From Latrodectus hesperus (taxonomy: Eukaryota; Arthropoda; Arachnida; Araneae; Theridiidae), in contig JAJQOW010000212.1 in NCBI GenBank assembly GCA_037975125.1, positions 89,913-153,912 on the forward strand: 64,000 nt of DNA, given 5' to 3'. Below the pieces are notes generated by a model, which did no database searches, was not told where the DNA came from, and was given only the letters and a program-made list of their open reading frames with translations. Positions 49,114 to 60,779 of the stretch are shown here, piece after piece. The position numbers and the translations under genes are program-made. Within the stretch, counting starts at the first letter, position 1, and each line of letters starts with the position of its first letter.

Positions 49114-49395
49114 TTACATCTTATACTTCATCTTTTGTGCTAGAGAACTGGTTCCATATGAAACCATTTCTCCGAATATGAAAATAAAAAAAATGTTTTT
49201 CTTAACAGTCAAAAATCTATTAAAATATTTTATATACGAAAATTTCTTATTTAAAATTTGGTAGTTACTTATTAACTTGACAATAAATGCGAAGATTTTC
49301 TGAGAATAATCTTTAATTTCTTTGCCATTTGTTAAAACAACAAAGCACCAGACACCAGAATGCTTAGAGCTGGATTGATTAACCGGATTGTTCAT
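49114..49395 (-). other. Minus-strand ORF, U3 copy (unknown)
   Basis: A 93-codon version of the frame at 21,804-21,523, almost identical (MNNPVNQSSSKHSGVWCF, TNGKEIKDYSQKIFAFI). See that entry. Confidence 0.25.
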
Positions 49396-49517
49396 TAATG
49401 ATTAAGTATATTATTTCTATGAATAACTGTGTGTCTTAACATCAACATTATCAAACAATTTATAAACGTATATCAACAAGATACAAGTCCAAGCGTGAGA
49501 TGATTGAATGATGTGGA

Positions 49518-49710
49518 TTTTTTGTTTTCTTTGTTTGTGTGTTTGTCGCTCAACCGTCATTTTTTGCACACGAATGCTAATTAGATCGGAACCTACTGTT
49601 TAAAGTGGATTCAGAACCACTACAAACATCCATGCCCAAGGTTGAGTCAAACCACGAATTGTTGAACAAAAGGCAAGAGCGCTAACCATTCGCCTACTAA
49701 ATCGATTTAG
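49518..49710 (-). mobile_element. tRNA-derived SINE, U3 copy
   Basis: 193 bp between TGATGTGGA at 49,509-49,517 and 49,711-49,719, the same site and length as in U1. Its sequence is closer to the U1 SINE than to the U2 one, for example at the degraded B-box. Confidence 0.8.
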
Positions 49711-49719
49711 TGATGTGGA

Positions 49720-52700
49720 ATAAGTTATTGCTAAATTAAAGTTTAAAATTTGGAGTAAAATGCAGGATTTTCTAAGATTTCATAAGATTCTAAGATTTTA
49801 TAAATAATATTTTTTATTAAGAATGTTTTGCTTAAAATTGCAATGCTGTTAACCACGTATGGTTTAATTACATTGATAAGGATTTAAATTTTGAAGCACA
49901 GATCAAGAAGGCAATACATGGTGCATATTTATATTGAGGTATTTAATAACAGCCATTAAATAAAATTACAGAAAAGTAAAATATCTTAAAATTTATATAA
50001 CCTTAGCGCCAAGAAACACGATAATATCATCTTAATTACTTTAATGTATGGTTTGAAACCTTGGGTGCATTATAATAATATGAATTTTATATTAATTCTG
50101 ATAAAGAAGCAAATAAGGTATTCAATCTTTGTTATTTTATGAAGTGCAGAATTTATCTAAATCTTAATTAAGATGATGGTAATTATTACATTATTAAACA
50201 TTAATTCTTTCACTTCAATTTTAGTTATACATGTGTAAAGGTATCAAAATATTAGTTATTAATACATTTATGTAAATTACGTATATTTTTATCAATACTA
50301 TTTTACATGCTTCGAATACTTCTTGAAAAAGCTTAAGGAAAAGGATTTAATAAAAATCAATAAAATATTTATAAAATTAATGAGAAAATATTTGTCTCAA
50401 TAATTGGAAGGTAAAACCTGGAAAATTTGTAAATTAGTTGTAAGGACTAAATGAAAAATTTTTACATATAAAGTAAATTAAATAATTGAATGTGATCCTA
50501 GCTTAAATTTTAAATATAAATGAATTTTAAACACAGGAATCTTTTATAGAAGTTTGAAAAATAATTATAATAAAGCGTTTGGGAACTTTCAGCAACTTAC
50601 GCCTTAAAGAATTGATTAAAATAAAACCAATAAATACTCTGTAAAATATATAAATTAAAGCTGTGTTCAAAATAATTAGAAATATTTATCAAATATACAA
50701 AAAATGTCTTACTTACTAGTTATATAGAATTTATAAAATAAATTCTTGTTTCGTATTGTTATGTTTGCATGCAATAAATTTATATTTTCTCAATGTATGC
50801 AATCAATAGATGTATTTCCCGAAATAATTCTCTTAAAATTCAAGTCATTGCAAATGAAATGTTTTATTGTTCACCTTTCTAAGAGATTAGCAAATGCTTG
50901 CTCCTGTGCTTTATATATTATTAATTGAAAAAATACCTGAATAATATTTTAAATAGAATTCTTGAGTCGAACATGAAGATTAATGAAAAGAGATATTAAT
51001 GTAATTCCTAAATTTCTAATTTATTTCTTCGAACACCAACTATCAATAGATACACAAAACATTATCACTAAGTTAATTCATCCAATAATTTTGTTGTTGA
51101 TTGCGCATTTTATTTATATGAGGTATAACTAGCTGCGTTATCTTCTTGGAAACAATTTGTCCAGTATACAGAATGTACTAAAGAGAGTGTGGTCTTTAAA
51201 TACGATCTTTGGCACTTATATAAAGAAATAAAGAAAATTGAATTTAAAGTTACATAATGGCTGCCTTTTTTCTGAGTTATTTGAATGTTGTGTTGTTATA
51301 GATAATTTAAATTTTGATATTTGTGACAGATTCTTTATGAATTTCATTCAAATATTTTCTTTTCTTTCTTTCTTGTGCTTCTTACGTCAAACATGCCAAA
51401 TGTTCCTTCGGAATAGAATCAATTATTAAGAAATGTATCCAACATTTTTAAGGTTCTTGTATATTATAAAAAAAGAATTATATTTTCTTGTACTCAAGAA
51501 CTTTGTTATCTCACCCGTTGCACATTGAAATGAATGTAGAGTCAATTGCATAATATGTATAGCAGTATGTGAAACAGAAATAGTTTGTTTAATATACGCT
51601 TAAGCCAAAGTATAATATACCTGACATCGACTTCCGTTATTTTAAGTGAAAAAGTCAACAAAACCGATAACAATGTTTGGTCACACAATCATAGAAGCAT
51701 GATATATTGATAACTAATATAAACCAAAACTTCATTGAGAATATTTGGGAATGCATCTTTAACGAAAGAAATATTTTTAAAATAAGACTTCAGCAGTTAA
51801 ACGTTACTTGTTACTTTTGGGATGGTATTAACTACTGGAGAAATATTCGGAGATATTCTCAGAGTAGTTTACTCCATACTTGGGAATACGTGTTATTTAA
51901 ATCACGTAATTTATATAACATGTTTCTAAATACCCCATCAGCATTTGAATATCTCTGCTTTCTATGTAATATTATTTAACATGTTTGAACTATCAAAATC
52001 ACAGTTTTCTTGTAAAATTTAAGTTTGTATATTGCATACCATGTAATATATAACTGTAAAATTTTAGTTTATTATTTCCTTGATGATTTTTGGAAGAATT
52101 AAAATTAAGAACTTTTCAAACCTTTTTAAAATGCATCTCAGTATCGCATTTGAAGAAAAATTTAATAGGAAATAATGATAAATTTCTGAACTGCAAAAAC
52201 TTCATTAGTTCATAAATACTTTTACGAAAATTAATATAGCATTGTTTTAAGCGCGTAGGAAACAAAAATATTGTTTCGACAAAGTTGTCCTTTGGTATTT
52301 TAAGAAGTAATAATTTTTGAAGAAATAATTTAATAAGAGTTAGCATAATTTTTCACATAAAGTTTCTTGCTCATTGTGTGTAACTGTTTCGATGAGTTTT
52401 AGCATAAAAGTTGGTCTAGAAGCCAAAAAAAATATTAAAACAGGATATAATAAAAATGTTAGAAATACACCATACACTTTAAATGTATGTTAAAAAATGT
52501 TTTTTTCTTCTTTAAAATTTTCTGCTAAATGATTACTCGAATCATCCATATCAAAAAGCACTGTATTATTAAAATGTGCTCTATATTATTAAAAACTTCA
52601 TAAAAGGAAAAGTTGTCGTAAATAAAATTAATTCGCTTAAAGACATGAATGTGAAAGAAAATGCTTGATTTATAATATTAAAATTGACTAAAATAATCAA

Positions 52701-54205
52701 ACTGAAATAAAAAGCCTTATAATGTTCATCATCTGATAAATAAATCTGATATGATACAAGAAGCATATTCAATGTGCAATTCTTCTGAGTGAAAAATAAT
52801 ATTTTTAAAAATTGACGCATTTCTAATGAATTCTAAACATTCTAAAATTCATTTGTTCCATAGAGATTGTGTTTCTGTAATATATAATTCGTGATTTATA
52901 ATTGAATCTTTAAATTTGGTCATACATGTAACTTATGTAAGCAATGATTTCGAACATATGTGGCATTTTTAATTTGTTCATAATTTTGAAAGTTTTCTTT
53001 ATATAAAACACTGAAAATAACTTTTATAAGGAAATTTTTGGCTCAATTATTTATGGTGCTAAAATTGAAGGAATAAAATTCATTATAGTCATTATCACAG
53101 TTTTCATGGCTGATATGCTCATGCTATAATCGCCCTGTTCATATTTTGTTGGAAATGTGTTCTTTAAAACTGATAATCGTACTACGAAATTCAATTGATA
53201 ATTTCAAATTAATGGCTTGTCTGGATGATTAGCTGGATATGCATATGTAAAATGACAAGTTATTGCTAATCAATGCTTTAAATTTTTTTATGAGAGGCTT
53301 ACAACTAAGCATTCATGTAATTTACATATTAAGGACATTGTTTACTAGTATTCATTTAAAAGGGATTTCTGAATTATTAATAAAAAGAGATTTAAAGAAT
53401 AATCTTATTTTTTAAATCACTTTTCTTAAAACATTCATAACTAAAATCTCTAAAAATTAGATTGATTCTCCTAATTGTTCTGTTGTTGATAATGCATATT
53501 GTATCTATGAGTAATCGGGTATAATTATAAATGTTGGAAAACATATTACAAACTTAAATAGAATTGATGGAGGTTTAAATCCAAGAAAACAGAATAGTGT
53601 AAAATAAACTGTTAATGAAACATAGCTAAAATTTTGGGGTGCAATGCAAACTTTAAAGTTAAATACAAATTCATTTCTTCAGACGGTTTAACCCAACAAT
53701 GTAATGCTGCAGAATATGTTGATAAAAAAATGTATTAATTTCTGATTTACTTTTGAATAACTGATGCTTACAAGGTTTGAAATTGTGAAGTATGAGCGAT
53801 GCGAATATACGTCACACAATAGATAATTAATAATTTTAGCTTCTTATCTTATATGCAGTAAAAGAAACAAAAGTTTAAAAAAATCTTCAAAACTAGCTTC
53901 TTTATGAAATTACCAGTATAAAATGTATTAGTATCCGATTGTATTAAACATTGATTGTCCCTTTTGGAGTTTTTACCGAAGTAATTTACTCTATGTTTTT
54001 GAGTAAGTTTAATTGTTATGATGTTACTTTATACCACTCGTTACCAAACATCTTATTAGAATTTAAATTAACCTTTTTTGATATTATATCGCTTAGATTG
54101 CATGAGCTCTCTTACACAGCAGTGCTCCTCTACAAATTTAATATCAATATCGTATATCCTTCTTTTTTTTTAATTACGTCCTTATATTAGCTCTCTCGAG
54201 CACCA
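49720..54205. other. AT-rich intergenic part of U3
   Basis: No gene was recognised. Contents parallel 22,130-28,180 of U1 with the two deletions noted for U3. The 90-codon plus frame at 51,707-51,979 matches the one at 24,724 in U1 with about ten changes; its nature is unknown. Confidence 0.55.
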
Positions 54206-54209
54206 TAAG

Positions 54210-54335
54210 TCTTGCAGTCCAATAGAGAAGTGAAGCTTCTCCAGAAGAGGATTAGGGGAAAAGACTGCAAGAGAGCGACGAAGGCTGTAACAGATTTAGT
54301 GTTATCCAGGGTGCACCACGTGGAGGCCTGTTACA
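54210..54335. other. Paired stem-loop element, U3 copy (candidate structured RNA)
   Basis: Same architecture as 28,193-28,318. TCTTGCAGTC (54,210-54,219) pairs with GACTGCAAGA (54,263-54,272), and TGTAACAG (54,286-54,293) pairs with CTGTTACA (54,328-54,335). Substitutions relative to U1 lie in loops and linkers. The upstream TATATAAG of U1 is TATATTAG here. The 61-codon plus frame is also still open. Confidence 0.35.
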
Positions 54336-54552
54336 CTACACCCCATATCGTATATCCTAAACATATACATGATCGAATATTTAGAGTTTTTGTTTAACTA
54401 GTGAATATTGCTTGAATTTAACTATAGAAACTAAAATAAATATATCACTTATTAAAAACCTAACTGAAATTTTAAGGAAAAGTATTAATGAAAAATATAA
54501 TTTTTAGGACGAACAGAAAACACTTTCTGAACGCAAATTATTTTCACGTCTA

Positions 54553-54597
54553 ATAAACAGCGCCATGATACAGTGTTAGAATCATGGCGCTGTTTAT
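54553..54597. repeat. Perfect 17 bp inverted repeat with 11-base loop
   Basis: ATAAACAGCGCCATGAT (54,553-54,569) and its exact reverse complement (54,581-54,597) surround ACAGTGTTAGA. U1 at 28,540-28,590 has no palindrome: after the same left arm it reads TCTAACGCTGTCTGTCC. The U3 loop and right arm are the reverse complement of that U1-type sequence, as expected from a template switch during DNA synthesis. Confidence 0.92.
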
Positions 54598-54604
54598 ACG
54601 TGGG

Positions 54605-57300
54605 TATATTTAAAGATAAATTGTTAAAGTTAATTTTTACTTAATTGTGTGCTTAATTTGGTTAATTTACGTAAATTAATTATTATAGAGGAAATTTGCG
54701 ATTGTAATATTTCTTTCGTCACATTTTTCGGAATTTGCTAAGATGTTAAACGAAGAAAAACAGCTTCATGCAAATTTCATATCCAGATCGTAACATATCA
54801 AATCATGCCGTTTTTGTAAATTGGATTAAAAGAACTCTTGCAGAATTGATTGCAGAAAAAATAGGTATAGATAAACCTATACTGCAATGTCATTTATGAA
54901 GGCAATGTGAAAAGTATTCTAGATGACTCCTTTCACACATTTAACATTACCTTACGTTAAAGATGAAAAAATTCCTGCTACTTTAAAAATTATTATAAAT
55001 TACACGTCCTTATGTAATATCAAAGTTGTGCTTCTATATTTAATTTTTCACAGACGACAATAATCTAGAATTATTATAAGTTAATTTTGTAATATTTTAC
55101 TGATATGTACACAAGAAAAAACTTATTCTGCTTGTCCATGAAGTTTTTGTCTAAAGTTGAATTAAGGAATGTTGCAAAGAAATCAATCAGTATATCACAA
55201 GAAACTACATTCTGACTATCTTAAAAGAATCTGTTTCATCCCAAAATTTGAATTAAAGTTAAAAATTAATTTAAAACTTTATTTATACTTATTTTTAAAT
55301 TTATGGTAAATATGTTTCTGCAAAAGTATATTCAATTCAATAAAAGAAATTTCAATTGAAAAAAAATAACTACTCATGAAAATTAACTATTCAAGTAAGA
55401 AAATGTTATTTTCATGCATTTTATGAATTATTTGATACCTTTTCACTTGATATAAGCAGAATAATTCACATAGTGGGGAGGAATGTAGCACTTCCAACAT
55501 AGCTAGGGTAACAATAAATAACTTATCAAGAGTTAATATAATTTCTAACATCATTTTCTTTAAAAATATATACATGTACTCTTTTCAAACGGATGTAGAT
55601 ATCAGAAACTAAGATTAATAGTTCCTAAAATCTATATACATTGAACTGCTGGGAAAACCTACAGCTTGTTAATTTACAAATAAGCTAAATTATAAGATTT
55701 TTAAATTTAATACAATGAAAGTGTATCATTATACATCAAACATTACTCATTTTGGACATATGGTAGTTTTTATAATATTATAAAATATTAACCTTTATCA
55801 ACTCAGCCATTTTAAATTCGTAAATTAAATGTATGCCTGTTTTGTTAATTCTTAAGCTGATTTTCGAAATGTTTTCGCATGTTTCTGCAAAAATTGAAGA
55901 TACAAATAATAATAAATAATAAATAAATAATTAATCGTCACCAAATTTATAAAACAGTATTGTGGACACTAAGAACAAAACAACAGATAAAATTCCTATT
56001 AGCTGTTGTTTTGATTTTGTTGAGAATTTCAGATATATTCAAATAGGCTATGTGAACAAAGAATGCAATGTGTTTTTAGAAGAGTGTGTCTCGAATTTTA
56101 ATATAGTCCAATGAAGCTTATTTAAAAGCTGCTCACCATTCGTCTAAGATGTAAGAAACATTAAACGGGAAACGTTATATAAGGAATATTTTTGATGTTT
56201 TTAATATTTTTTATGAGATATTTGTGAGTACTTTTATGAGTACTAATGAAATGCCTTTAAACTGTCACTGTCTAAAGAAAGAAATTTTAAATATTTCTAG
56301 CTTCAAGTAAATAAAATTAAGGTCCTACAAATTTCAGTTTGTTGCAAAGAACATTTAAATTGAGCAGAAAATTATTTGAAAAACAAAAGAATTATTAAAG
56401 TAGATTCGGTACAATTTTTCAGATCTTTCAAGCATATAAACAGCTTTCAAAGAAGATGCTGCTAATGGTTTGAACTTATATTTTAATATATAATTTAATG
56501 TAGAAAATACATGATACAGACTTACTCACATTAAAATGTATTTGTATGACTTTAAAAATATATTTACGGTTGTAAAGTGTAAGTTGTATTCCAAATAGTA
56601 TGCACTCTATTTTCAACAACATTTTAATTAACATTTCTTTTGTTCAGAACATTAAGACAATATGTTAATTTTTTTAAAAAAAATTAAACGTGTTAGTAAA
56701 ACGACAAAGATTTCATTGCGGTTGACACAAGGATAATCATTTTGTCATTCATGCAAAATTATCATAAAAAAGTTCTAAATGTGAATAATCTTCCAAACTA
56801 AAAAATGTCTTGGTCCCCATATATCTGAAATAAGGAATCAGTAATGATTGATGAAAAAGACTTACGAATATTTTACCCAGAATTCCTTTCATTATTTATT
56901 GTGAAAATTAATAAAGCTCTCTGATTTAAAGAAATGTCAAATCTTGGATTTAGGTAATTTTTTAAAGGTCATCGAAATTCGACACTAGTACTTCAGATAC
57001 AGGAGTATTCAGTTTACAAAATTTGAGGTATGCATATTATTTCTCCAGAATAAAATGTCTGGCCATCTAATCAGAAAATATACTCCTGGAAAAAAAACAG
57101 CAGATGGGAATCCTATGTTAATGATGACAGGATTCCGATGAATAAGTTATGAAAAAAATAAAATAAAAGAGAGTTGCTGATTTTTTTAAAACAAAATTGA
57201 AATAAATTCCTGCCAAATGATTCGTGTAAGCATGAATCGATTGTAAGAACAAACAAGAACATTTGAAACTATCAGACACATCAAGATGTCATCTTCGGTC
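54605..57300. other. AT-rich intergenic part of U3
   Basis: No gene was recognised. It parallels 28,595-31,450 of U1 and, from about 55,290, 11,540-13,330 of U0. The sequence between U1 positions of about 30,805 and 30,975 is shortened here near 56,825. Confidence 0.55.
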
Positions 57301-57305
57301 AAATA

Positions 57306-57339
57306 CAGAGGGTGTTAACACATTTTTAGAACGATTTTG
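57306..57339 (+). repeat. Left terminal inverted repeat of the DD41D element
   Basis: 34 bases identical to the reverse complement of the right end; the match stops at the 35th base. Transposase binding site by family analogy. Confidence 0.95.
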
Positions 57340-57482
57340 ATTAAGAATTTTAAAAAAGAAAATGTTTTGAAATAAAAATTTTTGGCAACAGCTTATTTTT
57401 TGAAATGAGAAATATCTTCTGCTACTTTTAAATTTATTGTTCTTTCAAAATGTAGAATGTAAACAAGCTGTGGATTGAGGGA

Positions 57483-58539
57483 TATGTTTTTGCACTTTAC
57501 GAAGAGAAATATTCTTTTTCCAGGATTCAAAAACGTTGTGAAATGCATGGTATTAAAATTTCTATATGCAAAATGAGCAACATTTTTAATCGGACAGGTA
57601 AAAACCGTCAATCATTATTTCAACATGGAAAGAAGACTCTAAACGAGTATCCGTAAAAAGTGCGTACTGTTTCAAATGTTCCTAAAGTGAAATTGCTGGT
57701 AACAAGAGAAAATCCATCAACACAGAAATCAATTTCAAAGTCTTTAGATACATCTGTATCAACAATAAAAAAAATAATAAATCAAGATTTACAACTTAAA
57801 AAAGCTAAAAACCATAATGTTCACCAGCTTTTGCCGAGGCATGTGGCTCAACGCAAAACATTTTGTAGAATCCTGTATGAAAACCATTTAGCAAGAGATA
57901 AATGGAAATACATTGTGACCCTTGATGAAGCATGGGTTTACCTAAATTACTGCAACAGAAAGATCTATTTACTATAGGAAACGAGGAGAAACAAATTTAC
58001 AAACATCGTTACATCAATCTAACGAAAGTTTCAGTAAGGGGTTTATGATAGTCGCAGGTTTCTCCAACAATGGGAAATTAAAAATAAAAAGAATCCAAAA
58101 AATTGTTAAAATCAACTCATCATACTATCAGGAGAAGGTTTTAAGTCCAATATTTACAGAAGAAATTCCACTTCTTTATCCCAAAGACTTTCAAAGAGTG
58201 AAACTTCATCAAGACAAAGCCGCAAGTCATACTTCGAAAACTACCGCTGCATTCCTTGAAAAAATGAAGACTAATACAAGTATTGCATATATACCTTTTC
58301 AACATATTCCTGTGAAATCCCCTGACGTTTCACCTATGGACTATTGTGCCTTTAGTCTGTTAAAAAGAGCTCTTTCTAAACGCAAACCCACCACAATGGA
58401 TAGACTCTGGAAAGTAGTGGAAGAGGGATGGAAAGCAATACCCCTGGAAATTTTACGAAAAGCTCTTATATCATGGAAATCACGATGTAGACTTATAGTC
58501 CAGAAAGAAAGCTATCAGATCGAACATTTAAAAAAATAG
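57483..58539 (+). pseudogene. DD41D transposase, one stop and one frameshift
   Basis: Cut-and-paste transposase of the Tc1/mariner superfamily. The N-terminal part has two helix-turn-helix-like segments: YEEKYSFSRIQKRCEMHGI (from about 57,498), and STQKSISKSLDTSVSTIKKI. The catalytic core follows: VTLDEAWVY with the first Asp at 57,924, VKLHQDKAASHTS with the second at 58,213, and SPDVSPMDYCAF with the third at 58,339. The spacing between the last two is 41 residues. The C-terminal region ends with KKESYQIEH-like residues at a TAG. An in-frame TAA lies at 57,654, and one extra base near 57,962-57,966 shifts the frame. The N-terminal start is uncertain because upstream sequence is also decayed. 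Confidence 0.93.
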
Positions 58540-58571
58540 TCTTTACATTTTAAACATTAATTAAACGGCCC

Positions 58572-58605
58572 CAAAATCGTTCTAAAAATGTGTTAACACC
58601 CTCTG
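58572..58605 (-). repeat. Right terminal inverted repeat of the DD41D element
   Basis: 34 bases, perfect partner of 57,306-57,339, immediately followed by the TA duplication. Confidence 0.95.
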
Positions 58606-58678
58606 TAGTTAGTGGAGCGTAAATGTCAAATAAAGAATCCATGAAATGTTTAATCTAATCAAACTTTGCAAATGTTAG

Positions 58679-58900
58679 AAGAATTTGACAATAAACAAAA
58701 ATAGTGTTGTAGTTATATTAAGCATCAGCGGAAGTGATGAAGTAGGGAATATAAATAAAATAGCATCATTCTTACACGAAAATTCAATAAGTTTCAAAGA
58801 ATCTGATTTCATCTCGTATAATTTAACAGACGCGGATATATTAACATTGCTTTTGAGAAAGTCAAAAGAAGTATTTAGTTTTATTTCTGTCGATGAATAA
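58679..58900 (+). pseudogene. Exon-like conserved reading frame, U4 copy (ACT-like?)
   Basis: Open frame after a TAG that could equally be a splice acceptor AG: NLTINKNSVVVILSISGS, DEVGNINKIASFLHENSISF, KESDFISYNLTDADILTL, KEVFSFISVDE, stop. The order strand, D/E-V-G turn, helix, strand and the ending KEVFSFISVDE loosely recall the N-terminal ACT domain of aromatic amino acid hydroxylases. That is a by-eye comparison, not a demonstrated homology. U1 keeps the frame, and U2 has a 13-base deletion. Changes among copies are mostly amino-acid-altering, so no selection is evident. No neighbouring catalytic exon was recognised, so it is probably an isolated exon fossil or chance. Confidence 0.35.
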
Positions 58901-59763
58901 TTAAGAATTACTTTAAATAAATTAATCAAACAGTTTTTATACGTATCCAAATAATACCGAGAGCATATTGTGAAATGAATTTTTAATATGTTGAAAATTA
59001 TGACATTTATTTAAGACAAGAATGGAAGATACTTTGTACAAATGATATGAAAAAAGATATAATTTTCTATAATAAAAAGAATTCTTGAAAAATACGGGTT
59101 ACGAAAATCTATTCCCATTAAATTTTATTTTGGTGGTTTTTAATGTCGTATTAATGTTAGGAATTGAAATGTTTACTTCTTATTTAAACATAATAATGAC
59201 AATAATTTGATACATGATTCTAAATCTAACATTTGAAGGATTCTTTTTTATAATGACTGAAAATCACGCTACAATTTTTATACTCATAATTTGGACTTTA
59301 TTAGATTATAATTTGTATTATATTTGAATATTTCTAATAGTTAATGGACATATACTTTATATTATGGAACAAATACTATACGCACTACTAAGCAATTATT
59401 CATATTTCACATTCATATTTAATTTAAAGCGAATTTATCTCTCATGATGAGTTTAGATGACGTCAATAATTTAGTTTGACATCTTTGAAATTTAATGCAG
59501 TTGCTTTCAAAATTATTATCATCTAATAGGCTTTAGGAAGTACATTGTTAAATGATGAATACGCATATTTGCTCAAAAAGGCTTACTTATTTTTAAATTA
59601 TAGAATTTAAAAATAAATATTTTTTGGATATACAAAATAATAACTTTCTGGACTTATTTGAGCTGGTATGCGTATTCAACAATTAATAATGTACTTCCTT
59701 AATTTCATTAAAAGAAGGGAAATGAAATGAAAATGAGTAGACAGTACAATTGACAGTATTTAC

Positions 59764-59949
59764 TTAAATTTTTTTATCCAACGCCGAGACAGCGGCCTTA
59801 TCGGCCAGGAGTCCTCTGGCAGCCCAATAAAAATTAGCCTTATTGTGGAAATTGCCAGGTAAACAGTTCATAAGAGAATGCGCAGGACAGCTTGGCAAAT
59901 GAATAAAATCCATAAAAGCTCCTGAAGGACACAGAGTACAGTAGGGCAT
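59764..59949 (-). pseudogene. LINE C-terminal zinc-knuckle remnant, U4 copy, motif intact
   Basis: 61 codons open on the minus strand, beginning MPYCTLCPSGAFMDFIHL. Cys-x2-Cys-x9-His-x3-Cys is complete, followed by NFHNKANFYWAARGLLA. The homologous position in full-length RNase H-bearing LINEs lies after RNase H; compare CKKC to LLDC at 31,700-31,760. U1 and U2 copies have lost zinc ligands. No RNase H or RT is found upstream on the minus strand (positions above 59,950), so it is an isolated tail piece. Confidence 0.6.
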
Positions 59950-60750
59950 ATTTACATTTACTTAAATTTAACAATATTTTCACTAAGTATGCTACCCCTT
60001 TAATTTGATTGTAAAATTTCTTTTCATTATTATTCAAAACAGTATTTATTGTAAATAAATATTTTCCCCATAATATTTAAAAATATTAATTCATTTCATT
60101 TGATTTGCAAACATAGTATGTAAAACGAACTAAAATTTATTTTTCAAAATAAAAATGTTTAAATAATTTTGTTTAGTAAATAAATATCGATTACATATTT
60201 CCCTGGATTTATACTTGAAATTACTTAATAGATAAATTTCATGTACAAGTATTTCACGAATATAATTTTTGAGATAAATGTTTTTTATTATAAAGTTTTC
60301 CTATGGACTTTTATTTAAAAAAAGAAAATATATAAGAAGATCTTGAATAATTAGCATTAGAATCTAATTTTTGCTCTTATTTTAAAAAACTAATTAATGA
60401 GTGATTTCACGAATTTCTAATTTTACCTTGGTAAACGACGCTTTGTTCGATTATGATATATTCGATATCATATAATGAACCTATATTTAAAAAAAATGCA
60501 TTTTCTTAGAAGCTTTTGAATTTTCTCATGAAGTGTTGGTAAGAGGTAGATGAAATGAATGGTATGCCAAAAATACATGTATTAAATTATATTTTATTTC
60601 CTTTTCACAATAGGAGAAAAATTTTAAATAAAAATAATTTATGCCAAAATCAAGTGCCTTTAATTTTGTATATTCTAATCTCATTCAGTAATGACTGTAA
60701 ATATAAATAGTTATCAAGCAATAAACTAAATACCGACTAACAATTATCCC

Positions 60751-60773
60751 GTGTGTTTGTGTTTGTGTGTGTG
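60751..60773. repeat. (GT)n microsatellite, U4 copy
   Basis: Counterpart of 15,349 and 34,209, shorter and interrupted twice by TTT. Confidence 0.85.
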
Positions 60774-60779
60774 AAGATT

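Larger units (their letters stand above)
57306..58605 (+). mobile_element. Tc1/mariner element, DD41D (rosa-like), 1,300 bp
   Basis: The element is flanked by TA at 57,304-57,305 and 58,606-58,607. Its ends are perfect 34 bp inverted repeats (57,306-57,339 and 58,572-58,605) starting CAGAGGGTGTTAACAC. U1 shows the empty site, so both boundaries are exact. It carries one transposase gene, now broken, so it could move only with a transposase supplied from elsewhere. Intact inverted repeats and clean TA duplication indicate a recent insertion, after U1 and U3 separated. Assignment to the rosa-like group rests on the 41-residue spacing between the second and third catalytic Asp. Confidence 0.95.
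47611..58678 (+). repeat. Segmental duplication copy U3 (truncated at its start)
   Basis: This resumes the unit at position 20,037 of U1 (TATCTAAAACTG) and runs to the next unit boundary. Relative to U1 it lacks 22,740-23,391 (join at 50,335) and about 26,213-27,160 (join at 53,193). It carries the private DD41D transposon at 57,306. Offsets to U1 are 26,983 near 25.6 kb and 26,017 near 28.2 kb, agreeing with the second deletion. It overlaps U2 over unit positions 20.0-23.2 kb, so U2 and U3 are separate copies and not one interrupted copy. Confidence 0.92.

Noticed and set aside
58675..58950. 91-codon minus-strand frame, also at 13,606-13,331
   Set aside because: It lies opposite the plus-strand exon-like frame, which has the more protein-like composition. 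The minus frame changes its end from copy to copy.
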